From assembly GCA_017942025.1 (NCBI GenBank), contig JAGAVH010000033.1, forward strand, positions 25,614 to 89,613: a DNA stretch of 64,000 bases, in the 5' to 3' direction. Under the pieces are notes generated by a model, which saw only the letters and a program-made list of their open reading frames with translations, searched no databases and had not been told where the DNA came from. The position numbers were made by a program, and so were the translations under genes. The DNA is from Ruminiclostridium sp. GTDB taxonomy: Bacteria > Bacillota > Clostridia > Oscillospirales > Ruminococcaceae. This document shows positions 25,438 to 35,200 of the stretch, piece after piece (within the stretch, counting starts at the first letter, position 1; each line of letters opens with the position of its first letter).

Positions 25438-25531
25438 AAAACAAAAGAAGGTAATTATTATTTACCAGCGTGTAATTTGTCTTAACGGAATTATAATTTA
25501 CCATATTGAATAAACAGAAAGGATGAGTTGT

Positions 25532-26053
25532 ATGAATTCACAGGAACTCGGAAAAAGAATAAAAGAAGCAAGAATAGCCCGTAAAATGACTCAGTCTGAA
25601 CTTGTGGGTGACTTCATAACAAGAAATATGCTCAGCCGTATAGAAAGCGGCAACGCCTGCCCCTCAGTAAAGACACTTGAATATCTTGCAAACCGCCTGG
25701 AGCTTCCACCGGGAAGTCTTATGGACAATATCAGTGATGATATTCCGGTATCAGAAAGCAAGGATTCCGAGCTTTTACTTATATGTAAAAAGCATTTCAA
25801 AGAAAAGGCGTACAGTGACGCCGCAGAAAGTGCAAAACAGCTTATCGACAGTGATTTCTCTGACGAAGGGGCAGCAATACTCGCAAAATGCTTTATGAAT
25901 ATGGCAAAATCCGCCGCAGACGCCGAAAATTATCCACAGGCGGTTAAATACGCAAAATCCGCTATGGAATTTTCAGATGACGGAATATACAAATCGAGAG
26001 AAATAAGTATGGAAGCTATGCTTCTTTTAAAGGAGCTTGCAGATAAAAACTGA
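25532..26053 (+). CDS. XRE-family HTH regulator with TPR-like C-terminus
   Basis: 173 residues from the ATG at 25532; the ATG at 25523 overlaps the AAAGG site. An HTH_3 domain lies at about 3-60 (LGKRIKEARIARKMTQSEL ... NMLSRIESGNACPSVKTLEYLA). Two or three TPR-like helical hairpins follow (about 80-165: KEKAYSDAAESAKQLIDSDF; MAKSAADAENYPQAVKYAKS). This resembles peptide-sensing or stress-type XRE regulators; the target is unknown. A membrane-protein gene follows after 18 bases. Confidence 0.88.
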   Translation: MNSQELGKRIKEARIARKMTQSELVGDFITRNMLSRIESGNACPSVKTLEYLANRLELPPGSLMDNISDDIPVSESKDSELLLICKKHFKEKAYSDAAESAKQLIDSDFSDEGAAILAKCFMNMAKSAADAENYPQAVKYAKSAMEFSDDGIYKSREISMEAMLLLKELADKN

Positions 26054-26071
26054 TCAGGGGAAGGATAAATT

Positions 26072-26767
26072 ATGTCAAAAACAGCAAAACTCGTTTCTAA
26101 TATTGTTGTAATATCCGTTGCATCAATTATTACCACCGCACTTGTGTTTTTCAGATATGACCTCGGCACCTTCTATCATATATTAAACGGTATTCTTTTA
26201 GCGATAATGATATTCGTTACCGCTCTTGCGGTCACAAAGGACAGCTCAATACCTGAAATTCTGCGCAGCGACCGCGTAAAAGGTTCGGGAATTACAAAAA
26301 ACATCCCCTTTGCCAGATTTTTTATAGCAGTTGCCGTATATGTTTTATTCGATGTATGCTCAGTAGTGATTACGCCGCCCTTATCATCGATTGCGGCCAC
26401 AGGCGATATCACCGCTTTAATGCTTTTATCAGCCGCTTACGAAACGTTAAAATGGTATGCCGTATTCCTGATACTTTCTGTCAGAGTCGCTAAGCCTGTA
26501 AACATAATCGGTATGATAATCGCTTTCATTTTGCCATATATAATTATTGTTGCACAGTCAGCCCTCGAATTACATAACTATCATATAATCGTCAATAACG
26601 GCGGCGGACTTATAACAACCATGAATGCGTTCATTTTCCAGAAGTATTCACAGAATAGCGTTGTTTCTATGCTGTTCCAGTTCGGATTTACAGCAGTTAC
26701 ACCGATTATATATGTGATAATCGGTCATCTTATGAGAAAAAAGAAAACTGAGAAAAAAACTTTTTGA
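26072..26767 (+). CDS. Hypothetical integral membrane protein
   Basis: 231 residues with about six membrane segments (about 8-28, 38-58, 84-104, 112-135, 148-170, 195-220) and a KKKTEKKTF tail. No family is recognised; the fold resembles a small CPBP- or YhfC-like membrane protein, but the metal-binding motifs cannot be confirmed. GGGGAAGG precedes the ATG. It is probably regulated together with the adjacent XRE protein. Confidence 0.7.
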   Translation: MSKTAKLVSNIVVISVASIITTALVFFRYDLGTFYHILNGILLAIMIFVTALAVTKDSSIPEILRSDRVKGSGITKNIPFARFFIAVAVYVLFDVCSVVITPPLSSIAATGDITALMLLSAAYETLKWYAVFLILSVRVAKPVNIIGMIIAFILPYIIIVAQSALELHNYHIIVNNGGGLITTMNAFIFQKYSQNSVVSMLFQFGFTAVTPIIYVIIGHLMRKKKTEKKTF

Positions 26768-26800
26768 TAATTCGCCATCGCAGAAATCACGATAAAATTC

Positions 26801-26827
26801 AAGACCACCGGCTATCCCGGTGGTCTT
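26801..26827 (+). terminator. Terminator hairpin (left copy) beside repeat C
   Basis: AAGACCACCGG, CTATC loop, CCGGTGGTCTT, 34 bases after the membrane-protein stop. The hairpin with its flanks (31 bases) is repeated exactly at 27165-27195. Confidence 0.8.
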
Positions 26828-26829
26828 GT

Positions 26830-27164
26830 CAGCGTGTAGACAAAGACTTTGTCTACACGCTGTCTGACGATGAAAAACGCACGTCAGCCATTGATTTTGA
26901 CCTGTCGGTCAAAATCGTCAACCGCCCCGACAGGCGTATAAACGGCAAGGATGCCGTATAGCGAACACACAAAGTGCGTCAGGACGACGCACGACAAGGT
27001 GTTCGCATAAGGTACAGTTGAGGGGCGAATGACGAAGTAAGCAAAAATGCTTTAGGGAAGCCGTTTTCGGCTTCCCTAAACTTTTATAATAAAATTTTCG
27101 TTTACCCATAAAATCTAATGCATATTGTGCATTTTTTGCGGTGCGTGAGTTTGTCTTCAGTCTG
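26830..27164 (-). repeat. Terminator-bracketed structured repeat, copy C
   Basis: A 335-bp copy in reverse orientation relative to A and D. It has the same ends (CAGACTGAAGACAAAC and the ACACGCTG stem) and the same order of stems, but stem I is GGGAAGCC/GGCTTCCC (27051-27080) and stem II is CGCCCC/GGGGCG (26923-26928 with 27022-27027). An extra set of nested hairpins sits inside stem II: GCGAACAC/GTGTTCGC enclosing GTGCGTC/GACGCAC, and ACGGCA/TGCCGT. Confidence 0.85.
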
Positions 27165-27166
27165 TC

Positions 27167-27193
27167 AAGACCACCGGCTATCCCGGTGGTCTT
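27167..27193 (-). terminator. Terminator hairpin (right copy) beside repeat C
   Basis: Identical to 26801-26827. It lies 10 bases after the stop of the minus-strand surface protein gene. Confidence 0.8.
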
Positions 27194-27203
27194 GTTGTAT
27201 ATA

Positions 27204-29849
27204 TTATGCTTTCGGTGTTACATATACCGCATTTGATACAGAGCTTCTGCCATCCTTTGCAACCGCTCTTACAAGGTATGTGTACTCAAAATTATTTGTA
27301 AGTCCCTTTACAGTAGCGCAGGTGCCTGAAATTGCCGCAACCTTTGAATATACCCCGTTTTTATAACGGATAATTTCATAATAATCAGCCTCAGCTACCT
27401 CCATCCACAGAAGAAGAGCCTGTCGGTCGCCGCCTGCCGCCGCAAGCACCGGCTTTGCAAGAGGTGCTCTCGGTGTTACGTTAACCGCTGTAGATAAAGC
27501 AGTTCTGCCATCAGAAGCTACCGCCTTTATAAGGTAGGTGTATTCAAAATTATTTGTAAGTCCCTTTACTGTGGCAGTTGTACCTCTGATATTGGCAATA
27601 AGAGTATATGTACCCTTATTGTAGCGGATTATCTGATAATAGCCTGCACCCTCAACCTTTGTCCAGCTGAGTGTTACCTGCTTATCCTGGGATACCGCTG
27701 TCAGCACGGGTTTTTCAAGGGGAGGCATCGGTGTTACATTTACAGCCGCCGATAAAGATGTTCTGCCATCGGTAGCTACTGCCTTTATAAGATATGTATA
27801 TTCAAACTTATTTGCAAGTCCCTTTACTACAGCAGATGTACCGCTGATATTTGCTACAAGGCTGTAATTACCCTTGTTATAGCGGATTATCTGATAATAA
27901 CTTGCGCCTTCAACCTTTGTCCAGTTGAGAGTTACCTGCTTATCGCCCACTGTTGCTTTAAGAACGGATTTTTCAAGGACCGCTACAGGAGCTATGCTCA
28001 CCTTATCGGAAAGAGAGGTTCTTCCATCAGAAGCTACCGCCTTTATAAGATAAGTATATGTAAAGCCGTTTGTCAGTCCCTTTACAGTAGCAGAAGTACC
28101 ACCGATATTTGCCACTACGGTATCTATACCCTTGTTGCGGCGGATTATCTGATAATAATCTGCTCCGTCTACAGCTGTCCAGCTGAGATAAACCTGGTTG
28201 TTTCCCTTTGCCGCTTTAAGTGTAGATTTTGCTATCGGTCTTACATAATCAATATCATTATCGATGGCATACTGCTCGGCACAGGAGCCCACGCCGCAGG
28301 CAATCACCAGTTTTCCGTCGCCGATAAAGACTGATTCTTCAATCGTTGTTACACTATCGGGTATAGTGATAACCTCTAAATCACTACAATATCCGAAAGC
28401 TCCGAGTCCTATAGACTTAACGCTGTCCGGGAGTATTATATCCTTCAGTGAGCCTGAACGATAGAATGCAAAATCATCAATTATTTCAAGCTTGCTTCCA
28501 TCTATTGACACACTTACAAGAGAACTGCACTCTCCGAATGCGCCCTCTCCGATTTCGGTAACGGATGAAGGAATAAAAACATATGTAATGTTACTGTTAA
28601 GACGGAAAGAATATCGTCTTATAAGCTCTACCGTATCAGGTACAACAAACTTCTCCGCTATCTTTGTTGCACATACAAGCTCCTTCTTATCGGCTGTATA
28701 AAGAACTCCGTCGCTCATTACAAAGTAGGGATTGTCCTTACTTACAGTCAGATTGAGAAGCTTGCAGTTTTCGAAGGGATTGTCCCCTATTATCTGTACA
28801 TTCTTCGGAATTTCAAGAGCTTCAAGGCTTGAACTGTTGCAGGAAAAAGCATGCGAGCCTATCTCTTCAAGCGTATCAGGAAGCTTTACCGTTTTAAGAT
28901 CATAAAGATAACTGAAGGCGGATGCGGCAATAGATGTTACTTTATATCCATCAATTTCAGAAGGAATTTCGAGGGATGTTACATCTGACTTTCCATCGTA
29001 CTGATATATCTCAATTTTCTTATTATCATAGTCTGAGATACGTGTTGAAAAAAGACTTGTTTTTTCATAAAGGTCATAATATCTCGGTGCTGTACCGACA
29101 AAGCCGGCGTCGGCAAGATAATACTTTCCGTCGCAGTATGCAATGACATTTCTGTGACCGCTGCCTGCTCCGGGATCATTTGCGGCATTACGCATCCAGG
29201 CGTCAATCCCGACCTTTTCGCACATAATAAGTACCGCGCTTGTGCTTGCCCAGCAGTCACCGCCGCCGCTTACAATCATCGAATAAGCCGACGAATAATT
29301 TCCGCTGTAATTGTAGCTTGCAACAAACCTGCAGATTTCGTCAAGCTTTTCATATCCGCTCATATCGGATGTAATATTCTTGTCGATATAATCATCCATT
29401 ATTTTATCTGCATATACTTCGTTGTAATTTAAAACATTTACCGATATATCAAAGTATTCATCGCCTGATACTACTCTAACAACAGATTCGCCGAATACGG
29501 GACGGGTTTCGGCATACTCACCCTCAGCACCTGTGGGATAGCTGTAGCCGATATTTCCGTTCCAGTAAATTGTTCGGGTTGCCGTTTTGATAAGACCGGT
29601 GTCAGAAACGGTAACCGAATCACCCTTTGCGACGTAGTAATAAACGTCTGTTCCGTCGCTGACCTTTATCTGGAATGAATCTGAGCCCTCCGGAATGGAA
29701 ATAAACTCCTTTGACCAATCAGGGAGTGAATAAAGCTCAACCTCTGTAGCATTAACCGACGCCGCAGAGCCTGTGATGCACATTATGCACATTAAAGCTA
29801 TTGTCGTCGCAAAAAAGCTCATCAATTTAAATACTTTTCCGCTTTTCAT
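27204..29849 (-). CDS. Secreted transglutaminase-like / BspA-type LRR / FN3 surface protein
   Basis: 881 residues. A signal peptide (about 1-30, cleavage near GSAAS) is followed by a beta-rich segment (35-150) and a transglutaminase-like domain (about 155-270) with the Cys in GGGDCWAST, the His in GSGHRNVIAY and the Asp in YYLADAGF. BspA-type leucine-rich repeats (about 290-540) have the form AF-x-(Y/E)-C-SSL-x-x-(I/V)-x-(I/L)P-x-S(V/I). Four fibronectin III repeats complete it (about 550-881). No C-terminal anchor is present, so it is secreted or held through its repeats. The catalytic triad is intact; the family members are thiol proteases or crosslinkers. GGGAGG precedes the ATG. It lies 47 bases after pyrD, but no function links them. 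Confidence 0.9.
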   Translation of the reverse strand: MKSGKVFKLMSFFATTIALMCIMCITGSAASVNATEVELYSLPDWSKEFISIPEGSDSFQIKVSDGTDVYYYVAKGDSVTVSDTGLIKTATRTIYWNGNIGYSYPTGAEGEYAETRPVFGESVVRVVSGDEYFDISVNVLNYNEVYADKIMDDYIDKNITSDMSGYEKLDEICRFVASYNYSGNYSSAYSMIVSGGGDCWASTSAVLIMCEKVGIDAWMRNAANDPGAGSGHRNVIAYCDGKYYLADAGFVGTAPRYYDLYEKTSLFSTRISDYDNKKIEIYQYDGKSDVTSLEIPSEIDGYKVTSIAASAFSYLYDLKTVKLPDTLEEIGSHAFSCNSSSLEALEIPKNVQIIGDNPFENCKLLNLTVSKDNPYFVMSDGVLYTADKKELVCATKIAEKFVVPDTVELIRRYSFRLNSNITYVFIPSSVTEIGEGAFGECSSLVSVSIDGSKLEIIDDFAFYRSGSLKDIILPDSVKSIGLGAFGYCSDLEVITIPDSVTTIEESVFIGDGKLVIACGVGSCAEQYAIDNDIDYVRPIAKSTLKAAKGNNQVYLSWTAVDGADYYQIIRRNKGIDTVVANIGGTSATVKGLTNGFTYTYLIKAVASDGRTSLSDKVSIAPVAVLEKSVLKATVGDKQVTLNWTKVEGASYYQIIRYNKGNYSLVANISGTSAVVKGLANKFEYTYLIKAVATDGRTSLSAAVNVTPMPPLEKPVLTAVSQDKQVTLSWTKVEGAGYYQIIRYNKGTYTLIANIRGTTATVKGLTNNFEYTYLIKAVASDGRTALSTAVNVTPRAPLAKPVLAAAGGDRQALLLWMEVAEADYYEIIRYKNGVYSKVAAISGTCATVKGLTNNFEYTYLVRAVAKDGRSSVSNAVYVTPKA
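27210..28215 (-). repeat. Four tandem FN3-encoding repeats of about 250 bp
   Basis: Each unit encodes the pattern L-x-W-x-x-V-x-(G/E)-A-(D/S)-YY-(Q/E)-IIR followed by G-(T/S)-x-AT-VKGL-(T/A)-N-x-F-x-YTYL-(I/V)-(K/R)-AVA. Sequence identity between units is high, so this stretch is prone to recombination and to misassembly. Confidence 0.85.
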
Positions 29850-29896
29850 TGCATTTACCTCCCGAACATTTATATCTTATTCTGTTTAATCAGATA

Positions 29897-30817
29897 TTAC
29901 CAGGGCTTGACTGTACCAACAATATCAGAAAGCTTTTCAATCTTATTTTCTGTCAGGAATTTTTCGATACCCTCGCATACCTTGATAGGTGCATAGGGAT
30001 CGCCGAAGATAGCAGTACCCATCTGAAGTGCAGATGCACCCGCCATCATCATTTCGATAGCGTCCTCAGCAGTTGCGATACCGCCCATACCGATTACGGG
30101 AATCTTGACTGCATTTGATACCTGCCATACCATTCTTACCGCAACGGGGAAAATAGCAGGACCTGAAAGACCACCTACATTGTTGTGAAGGATAGGTCTT
30201 CTTGTGCGGATATCAATTCTCATACCAAGAAGAGTATTTATTACGGATACGCTGTCTGCGCCCTCTGCTTCAACCGCTCTTGCTATTTCTGTTATATCTG
30301 TAACATTAGGAGTCAGCTTTACGATAACGGGCTTCTTGGTGGCATTTCTTACAGCCTTTGTTACAGAAGCCGCACCCTCGCAGGTAACGCCCCAGGTAGC
30401 GCCGCCCTTCTTTACGTTGGGGCAGGAAATGTTAAGCTCTATCATATCAACATCGGTTGCATCCAGCTTTTCAGCAACCTCTCTGTAGTCGTCAATGGAA
30501 GCACCTGCGATGTTTGCAATAACTACAGTATCCTGAGCTTTGAGTCTTGGGAGATAGTAGTTTATAAATCTGTCAATACCGGGATTCTGCAGACCTACGG
30601 AATTTAAGATACCGCTGGGAGTTTCTGCGATTCTGGGAGGAATATTACCATCCTTGGGGTTAAGTGTAGTACCCTTGCAGGAAATACCGCCAAGTGCTGA
30701 TAAGGGATAAAGGTCTGTATAGTCCTCGCCAAAGCCATAAGCGCCTGATGCGGCGATTATAGGATTCTTAAAAGTCTGTCCGCAGACATTAACTGAAATA
30801 TCAGGTTTAAAACTCAT
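29897..30817 (-). CDS. pyrD: Dihydroorotate dehydrogenase B, catalytic subunit
   Basis: 306 residues, class 1B. It oxidises dihydroorotate to orotate using FMN and passes electrons to PyrK. The catalytic Cys is in NISCPNVKKGG, and the FMN-phosphate motif is VIGMGGIATAEDA. Its ATG overlaps the pyrK stop by four bases, so the two subunits are coupled in translation. It is the last pyrimidine gene of the operon. Confidence 0.96.
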   Translation of the reverse strand: MSFKPDISVNVCGQTFKNPIIAASGAYGFGEDYTDLYPLSALGGISCKGTTLNPKDGNIPPRIAETPSGILNSVGLQNPGIDRFINYYLPRLKAQDTVVIANIAGASIDDYREVAEKLDATDVDMIELNISCPNVKKGGATWGVTCEGAASVTKAVRNATKKPVIVKLTPNVTDITEIARAVEAEGADSVSVINTLLGMRIDIRTRRPILHNNVGGLSGPAIFPVAVRMVWQVSNAVKIPVIGMGGIATAEDAIEMMMAGASALQMGTAIFGDPYAPIKVCEGIEKFLTENKIEKLSDIVGTVKPW

Positions 30818-31587
30818 AATACTACCTCCTCACCCTTGAATACGGGGCCATCCTTACATACTCTTAAAACGTATTCCTTGCCGCCTCGGATAACTGTACA
30901 GGCACATACAACACAAGCACCTACGCCACAGCCCATTCTCTGCTCCAGGGAAACCTCGCTGTCAACACCTGCCGCCTTGGTTGCTTCTACAATAGCCTTC
31001 AGCATAGGAGTAGGACCGCAGGCATAAACACATGCCACATCGCCCTTTGCAAGCTCCTCGGTGAGAGGTCCGATTACTGTGCCCTTTACACCTACAGAGC
31101 CGTCGTCTGTGCAGACTATAGTCTTTGCGCCTGTAGCCGCATAATCCTTATCAAGGATAACTCTGTCAAAGCTACGGAAGCCTAGGATTGCTGTGCAGTT
31201 TTCGCCGTACTGCTTTGCAATATCCAGCATAGGAGGTGTACCGATACCACCACCTATTACAATTACTCTGCCTTCCTTCTTTGAAGGAGTTGTAAAGCCC
31301 TTGCCAAGAGGAGCGATAACATCCATAAGGTCGCCCTTATTAAGCTCGGTTATCTTATCTGTACCCTTGCCTCTTACTTCGAATACAAGGCGGATTGTAC
31401 CCTTTTCCTTATCTGTACTGCAGATAGAGATGGGGCGGCGGAGCGTATAGCCTTCAGCCTTTATCTGTACAAACTGACCGATACTCGCATTCTCTGCCAC
31501 TTCAGGGCAAAGGATGGTGTAGGAATAGATATCCTCAGCCAGTGCTTTTTTCTCGATTACGGGATATGAATTGCAAAAAAAGCTCAT
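30814..31587 (-). CDS. pyrK: Dihydroorotate dehydrogenase B, electron-transfer subunit
   Basis: 257 residues from the ATG at 31587 (AAAGGAAAA upstream). It has an FAD-binding beta-barrel (about 1-95, RRPISICSTD), an NAD-binding domain (about 100-200, VIGGGIGTPPMLDIA) and the C-terminal 2Fe-2S motif CGVGACVVCAC with a fourth Cys in VCKDGPVF. It links PyrD to NAD+. pyrD follows with an ATGA overlap. Confidence 0.96.
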   Translation of the reverse strand: MSFFCNSYPVIEKKALAEDIYSYTILCPEVAENASIGQFVQIKAEGYTLRRPISICSTDKEKGTIRLVFEVRGKGTDKITELNKGDLMDVIAPLGKGFTTPSKKEGRVIVIGGGIGTPPMLDIAKQYGENCTAILGFRSFDRVILDKDYAATGAKTIVCTDDGSVGVKGTVIGPLTEELAKGDVACVYACGPTPMLKAIVEATKAAGVDSEVSLEQRMGCGVGACVVCACTVIRGGKEYVLRVCKDGPVFKGEEVVL

Positions 31588-31658
31588 AGTGATTTTCCTT
31601 TCATTTAAAGCATAAGCCACCGTAAGTATTCCCTGCGGCAGCTTCTGTTATTACAGGA

Positions 31659-32288
31659 TTAGCCACGCATTATAACATCCTCGTCGCTATTTTCCTTTTT
31701 CTTTATTTTAACTTTTCCTTCTTCCCTTACGGAAGGCTTTTCAGAGCTTGCTTTGTCCTTTTCTGTCCTGATTTTAGCAAACGCCTTTATACGGCAGTAT
31801 GTAATATAAATCACAAGCCCTGCTACGATTACATCAAGAACAAACTGCAGACTGAACCAGGATGTGCCCTGGAGAAGAATGTTGTTCTGGCATATGAATG
31901 TAAGGTCCCAAAGTGCAAAAAGCGCTAAAATACGAAGCAGACTGTTTGTTATCATTATCGTATCATAATACTTCTGTGCATTTGCTTCGGTTATAACAAA
32001 TCTTTTCGGCTCCTTATGCTTTGCGAACATAAACCAGATAGAAAAGACTATAACCGCAAGAGCGATAATCGGGAATGTAAACCCCCATAACCACACATGA
32101 AAAGGAATACCGTCCGCAAATATAGTTTCAACTATTCTTTTTAAAACGGCGCTGGAGGGGTTTGTCATATTATTTACAAAGGCAAAGGTAGTCTGATAGA
32201 TGAGGTATGCCAGAAGCAACCCCATCACATCAATAAAACCCTTTAATATGCCATAGTTTAATTTAACCTGATATTTACCTATCTTCAA
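31659..32288 (-). CDS. Hypothetical membrane protein inside the pyrimidine operon
   Basis: 209 residues from a TTG at 32288, chosen for AAGGTGAT just upstream. There are four membrane segments (about 18-40, 66-88, 112-132, 145-165), then a charged Lys/Glu tail that ends ENSDEDVIMRG. The family resembles DUF2975-type small membrane proteins, but this is not certain. It sits between carB (9-base gap) and pyrK (71-base gap), so it is cotranscribed; a role in nucleobase uptake is only a guess. Confidence 0.75.
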   Translation of the reverse strand: MKIGKYQVKLNYGILKGFIDVMGLLLAYLIYQTTFAFVNNMTNPSSAVLKRIVETIFADGIPFHVWLWGFTFPIIALAVIVFSIWFMFAKHKEPKRFVITEANAQKYYDTIMITNSLLRILALFALWDLTFICQNNILLQGTSWFSLQFVLDVIVAGLVIYITYCRIKAFAKIRTEKDKASSEKPSVREEGKVKIKKKENSDEDVIMRG

Positions 32289-32297
32289 CTTATCACC

Positions 32298-35200
32298 TTA
32301 AATTTTTGTGATGTCAATCATTTCGATATCATCAACCGTCTTATCCATAGCAATACACTTTACAAGTGCGTTTGCTGTGTCTACTGAAGTAAGGCAGGCG
32401 ATGGAACGCTCAACCGACTTACGACGAATCTTAACGCTGTCACGGGCAGGCTTTCTGCCTGTTTCAGAGGTAGAGATAACGTAGTTTATCTTTCCGCTTT
32501 CAAGCAGGCTGATTACGTTGGGTTCCTTTTCCTCGTTTATACGGTAGGTGAAGTTTGTAGCTATCATATTTCTGTTGAGCATTGAAGCTGTACCGCTGGT
32601 AGCATAAAGCTCAAAGCCGAGCTTTTCAAACTTTTCTGCAAGAGGAATGATTTCGGGCTTGTCGCTGTTCTTTACGGAGAACATTACGCCGCCCTCCTTG
32701 AACATCTTGAAGCCTGCCGCCATAAGTCCCTTGAATAATGCCTCTTCAAAGGTCTTTGCAATACCGAGAGCTTCACCTGTGGACTTCATTTCAGGACCGA
32801 GCTGTGTATCTACATCGTGGAGCTTTTCAAAGCTGAATACGGGTACCTTTACAGCCACATAGTCGCCTACGGGGTAAAGTCCGCTCTGATATCCCTGATC
32901 CTTTAAGGTCTGACCGAACATGATCTTTGTTGCAATGTCAACCATCTGTACGCCTGTTACCTTGCTGATGTAAGGAACAGTTCTTGAAGAACGGGGGTTA
33001 ACCTCAATTACATATACTTCATTATCATATACAACGTACTGGATATTTACAAGACCGATAACGTTAAGTGACTTTGCAAGTTTTTCCGTATAGGTGATGA
33101 TCGTATTCTTTATCTTATCTGAAAGCGTCTGGCAGGGATATACAGAGATACTGTCACCTGAGTGAACGCCTGCACGCTCGATGTGTTCCATAATGCCGGG
33201 AATGAGGAAGTCTGTACCGTCGCAGATAGCGTCAACCTCAACCTCTGTACCCATAAGGTACTTATCGATAAGAACAGGGTTTTCAAGCTCTGTTGCCGTG
33301 ATGATTGTCATATATTCATCAACGTCGCTGTCGCAGTGTGCGATAATCATATTCTGACCGCCGAGTACGTAGGAGGGACGGAGCAGAACGGGATAACCAA
33401 GCTCGTTTGCAACCTTTAAGGCTTCTTCTGTTGTGAATACTGTATGACCTGCAGGTCTGGGTATTCCGCACTTTTCAAGAAGCTCGTCAAACTTTTCTCT
33501 GTCCTCTGCATCGTCAATGCTCTGTGCAGAAGTACCGAGGATTCTTACGCCTGTTTCCTGGAGGTGCTTTGTCAGCTTGATAGCTGTCTGACCACCGAAC
33601 TGAACAACAACGCCGTAGGGCTGTTCTGTTGCGATAAGAGCGTCAACGTCCTCAAAAGTAAGGGGATCGAAATAGAGTCTGTCGCCTGTATCAAAGTCGG
33701 TAGAAACTGTTTCGGGGTTATTGTTGCAGATGATTGCCTCGTAACCCAGTTCCTTCAGAGCCCATACGCAGTGAACGGAGCAGTAGTCGAATTCGATACC
33801 CTGACCGATACGGATAGGACCTGAGCCGAATACTATAACCTTCTTCTTGTCTGTGGGGTGCTGCTTTATGAATTCAGCCGCTTCGTTTTCATCGTCATAG
33901 GTGCTGTAAAAGTAGGGAGTTTCTGCGGCAAATTCTGCGGCGCAGGTATCAACCATCTTATATACAGCCTGACGTGTCTTTATACCCTTGTCGGAAAGAC
34001 TCTGACCTGAAATCTTTTCAATGGACTTATCAAGGTAGCAGTACTTCTTTGCAAGGTCGTATTTTTCCTGAGTAAGCTCACCCTCAGCAAGCCACTTTTC
34101 AAGCTCTGCAAGATTTAAGAGCTTTGAAATAAACCACTTGTCAACCTTTGTGATTTCGTTTATTTCTTCAACGCTGATGCCTCTCTTAAGCGCTTCAAAA
34201 ATGCAGAAGCATCTGTCAACGTCAACATTGTGAAGACTTGCTCTGATTTCCTCATCGGAAAGATCTATAAACGTCTTCTTTGTAAGTGTGTCCATGCCAA
34301 GCTCGATAGAACGTACAGCCTTCATCATAGCCGCCTCAAAGCTGGGAGCAATGGACATGATCTCACCGGTTGCCTTCATCTGTGTACCAAGTGTCTTCTT
34401 TGCATAAACGAACTTATCAAAGGGCCACTTGGGGAACTTTACTACGATATAGTCGATAGAAGGCTCAAAGCAGGCGTAGGTCTTGCCTGTTACCTGGTTC
34501 AGAATTTCATCAAGGCAGTAGCCTATAGCAATCTTTGCCGCTACCTTAGCGATAGGATAACCTGTAGCCTTGGAAGCGAGAGCAGAAGAACGGGAAACTC
34601 TGGGGTTAACCTCGATTACTGCGTATTCAAAGCTATCGGGCTTTAATGCGAACTGACAGTTACAGCCGCCTTCTACTTCAAGTGCCTGAACGATATTCAG
34701 CGCCGCTGTGCGGAGCATCTGATATTCTATGTCTGTAAGAGATACTGCAGGAGCAACTACTATACTGTCGCCTGTGTGTACGCCTACAGGGTCCATGTTT
34801 TCCATTGAACATACTGTGATAGCATTTCCCTTGGCGTCACGGATAACCTCAAATTCGATTTCCTTCCAGCCGGAGATACACTTTTCAACAAGTATCTGTG
34901 TGATAGGAGATAAACGAAGACCGTTTGTAGCGATTTCGTGAAGCTCCTTCTCATCGTATGCAATACCGCCGCCAGTACCGCCAAGAGTGAAGGCAGGTCT
35001 TACGATTACGGGGTAGTCGATAACCTTTGCGAAGTCCATCGCATCTTCAACTGTTTCTACAACCTTTGAAGGAATGCAGGGCTCACCGATAGCCTCCATT
35101 GTATCCTTGAATGCCTGTCTGTCCTCTGCTTTGTGGATAGTTTCAGGTTTAGAACCGAGAAGCTTTACGTTGTTTTCAGCAAGGAAGCCCTCTTCTGCAA

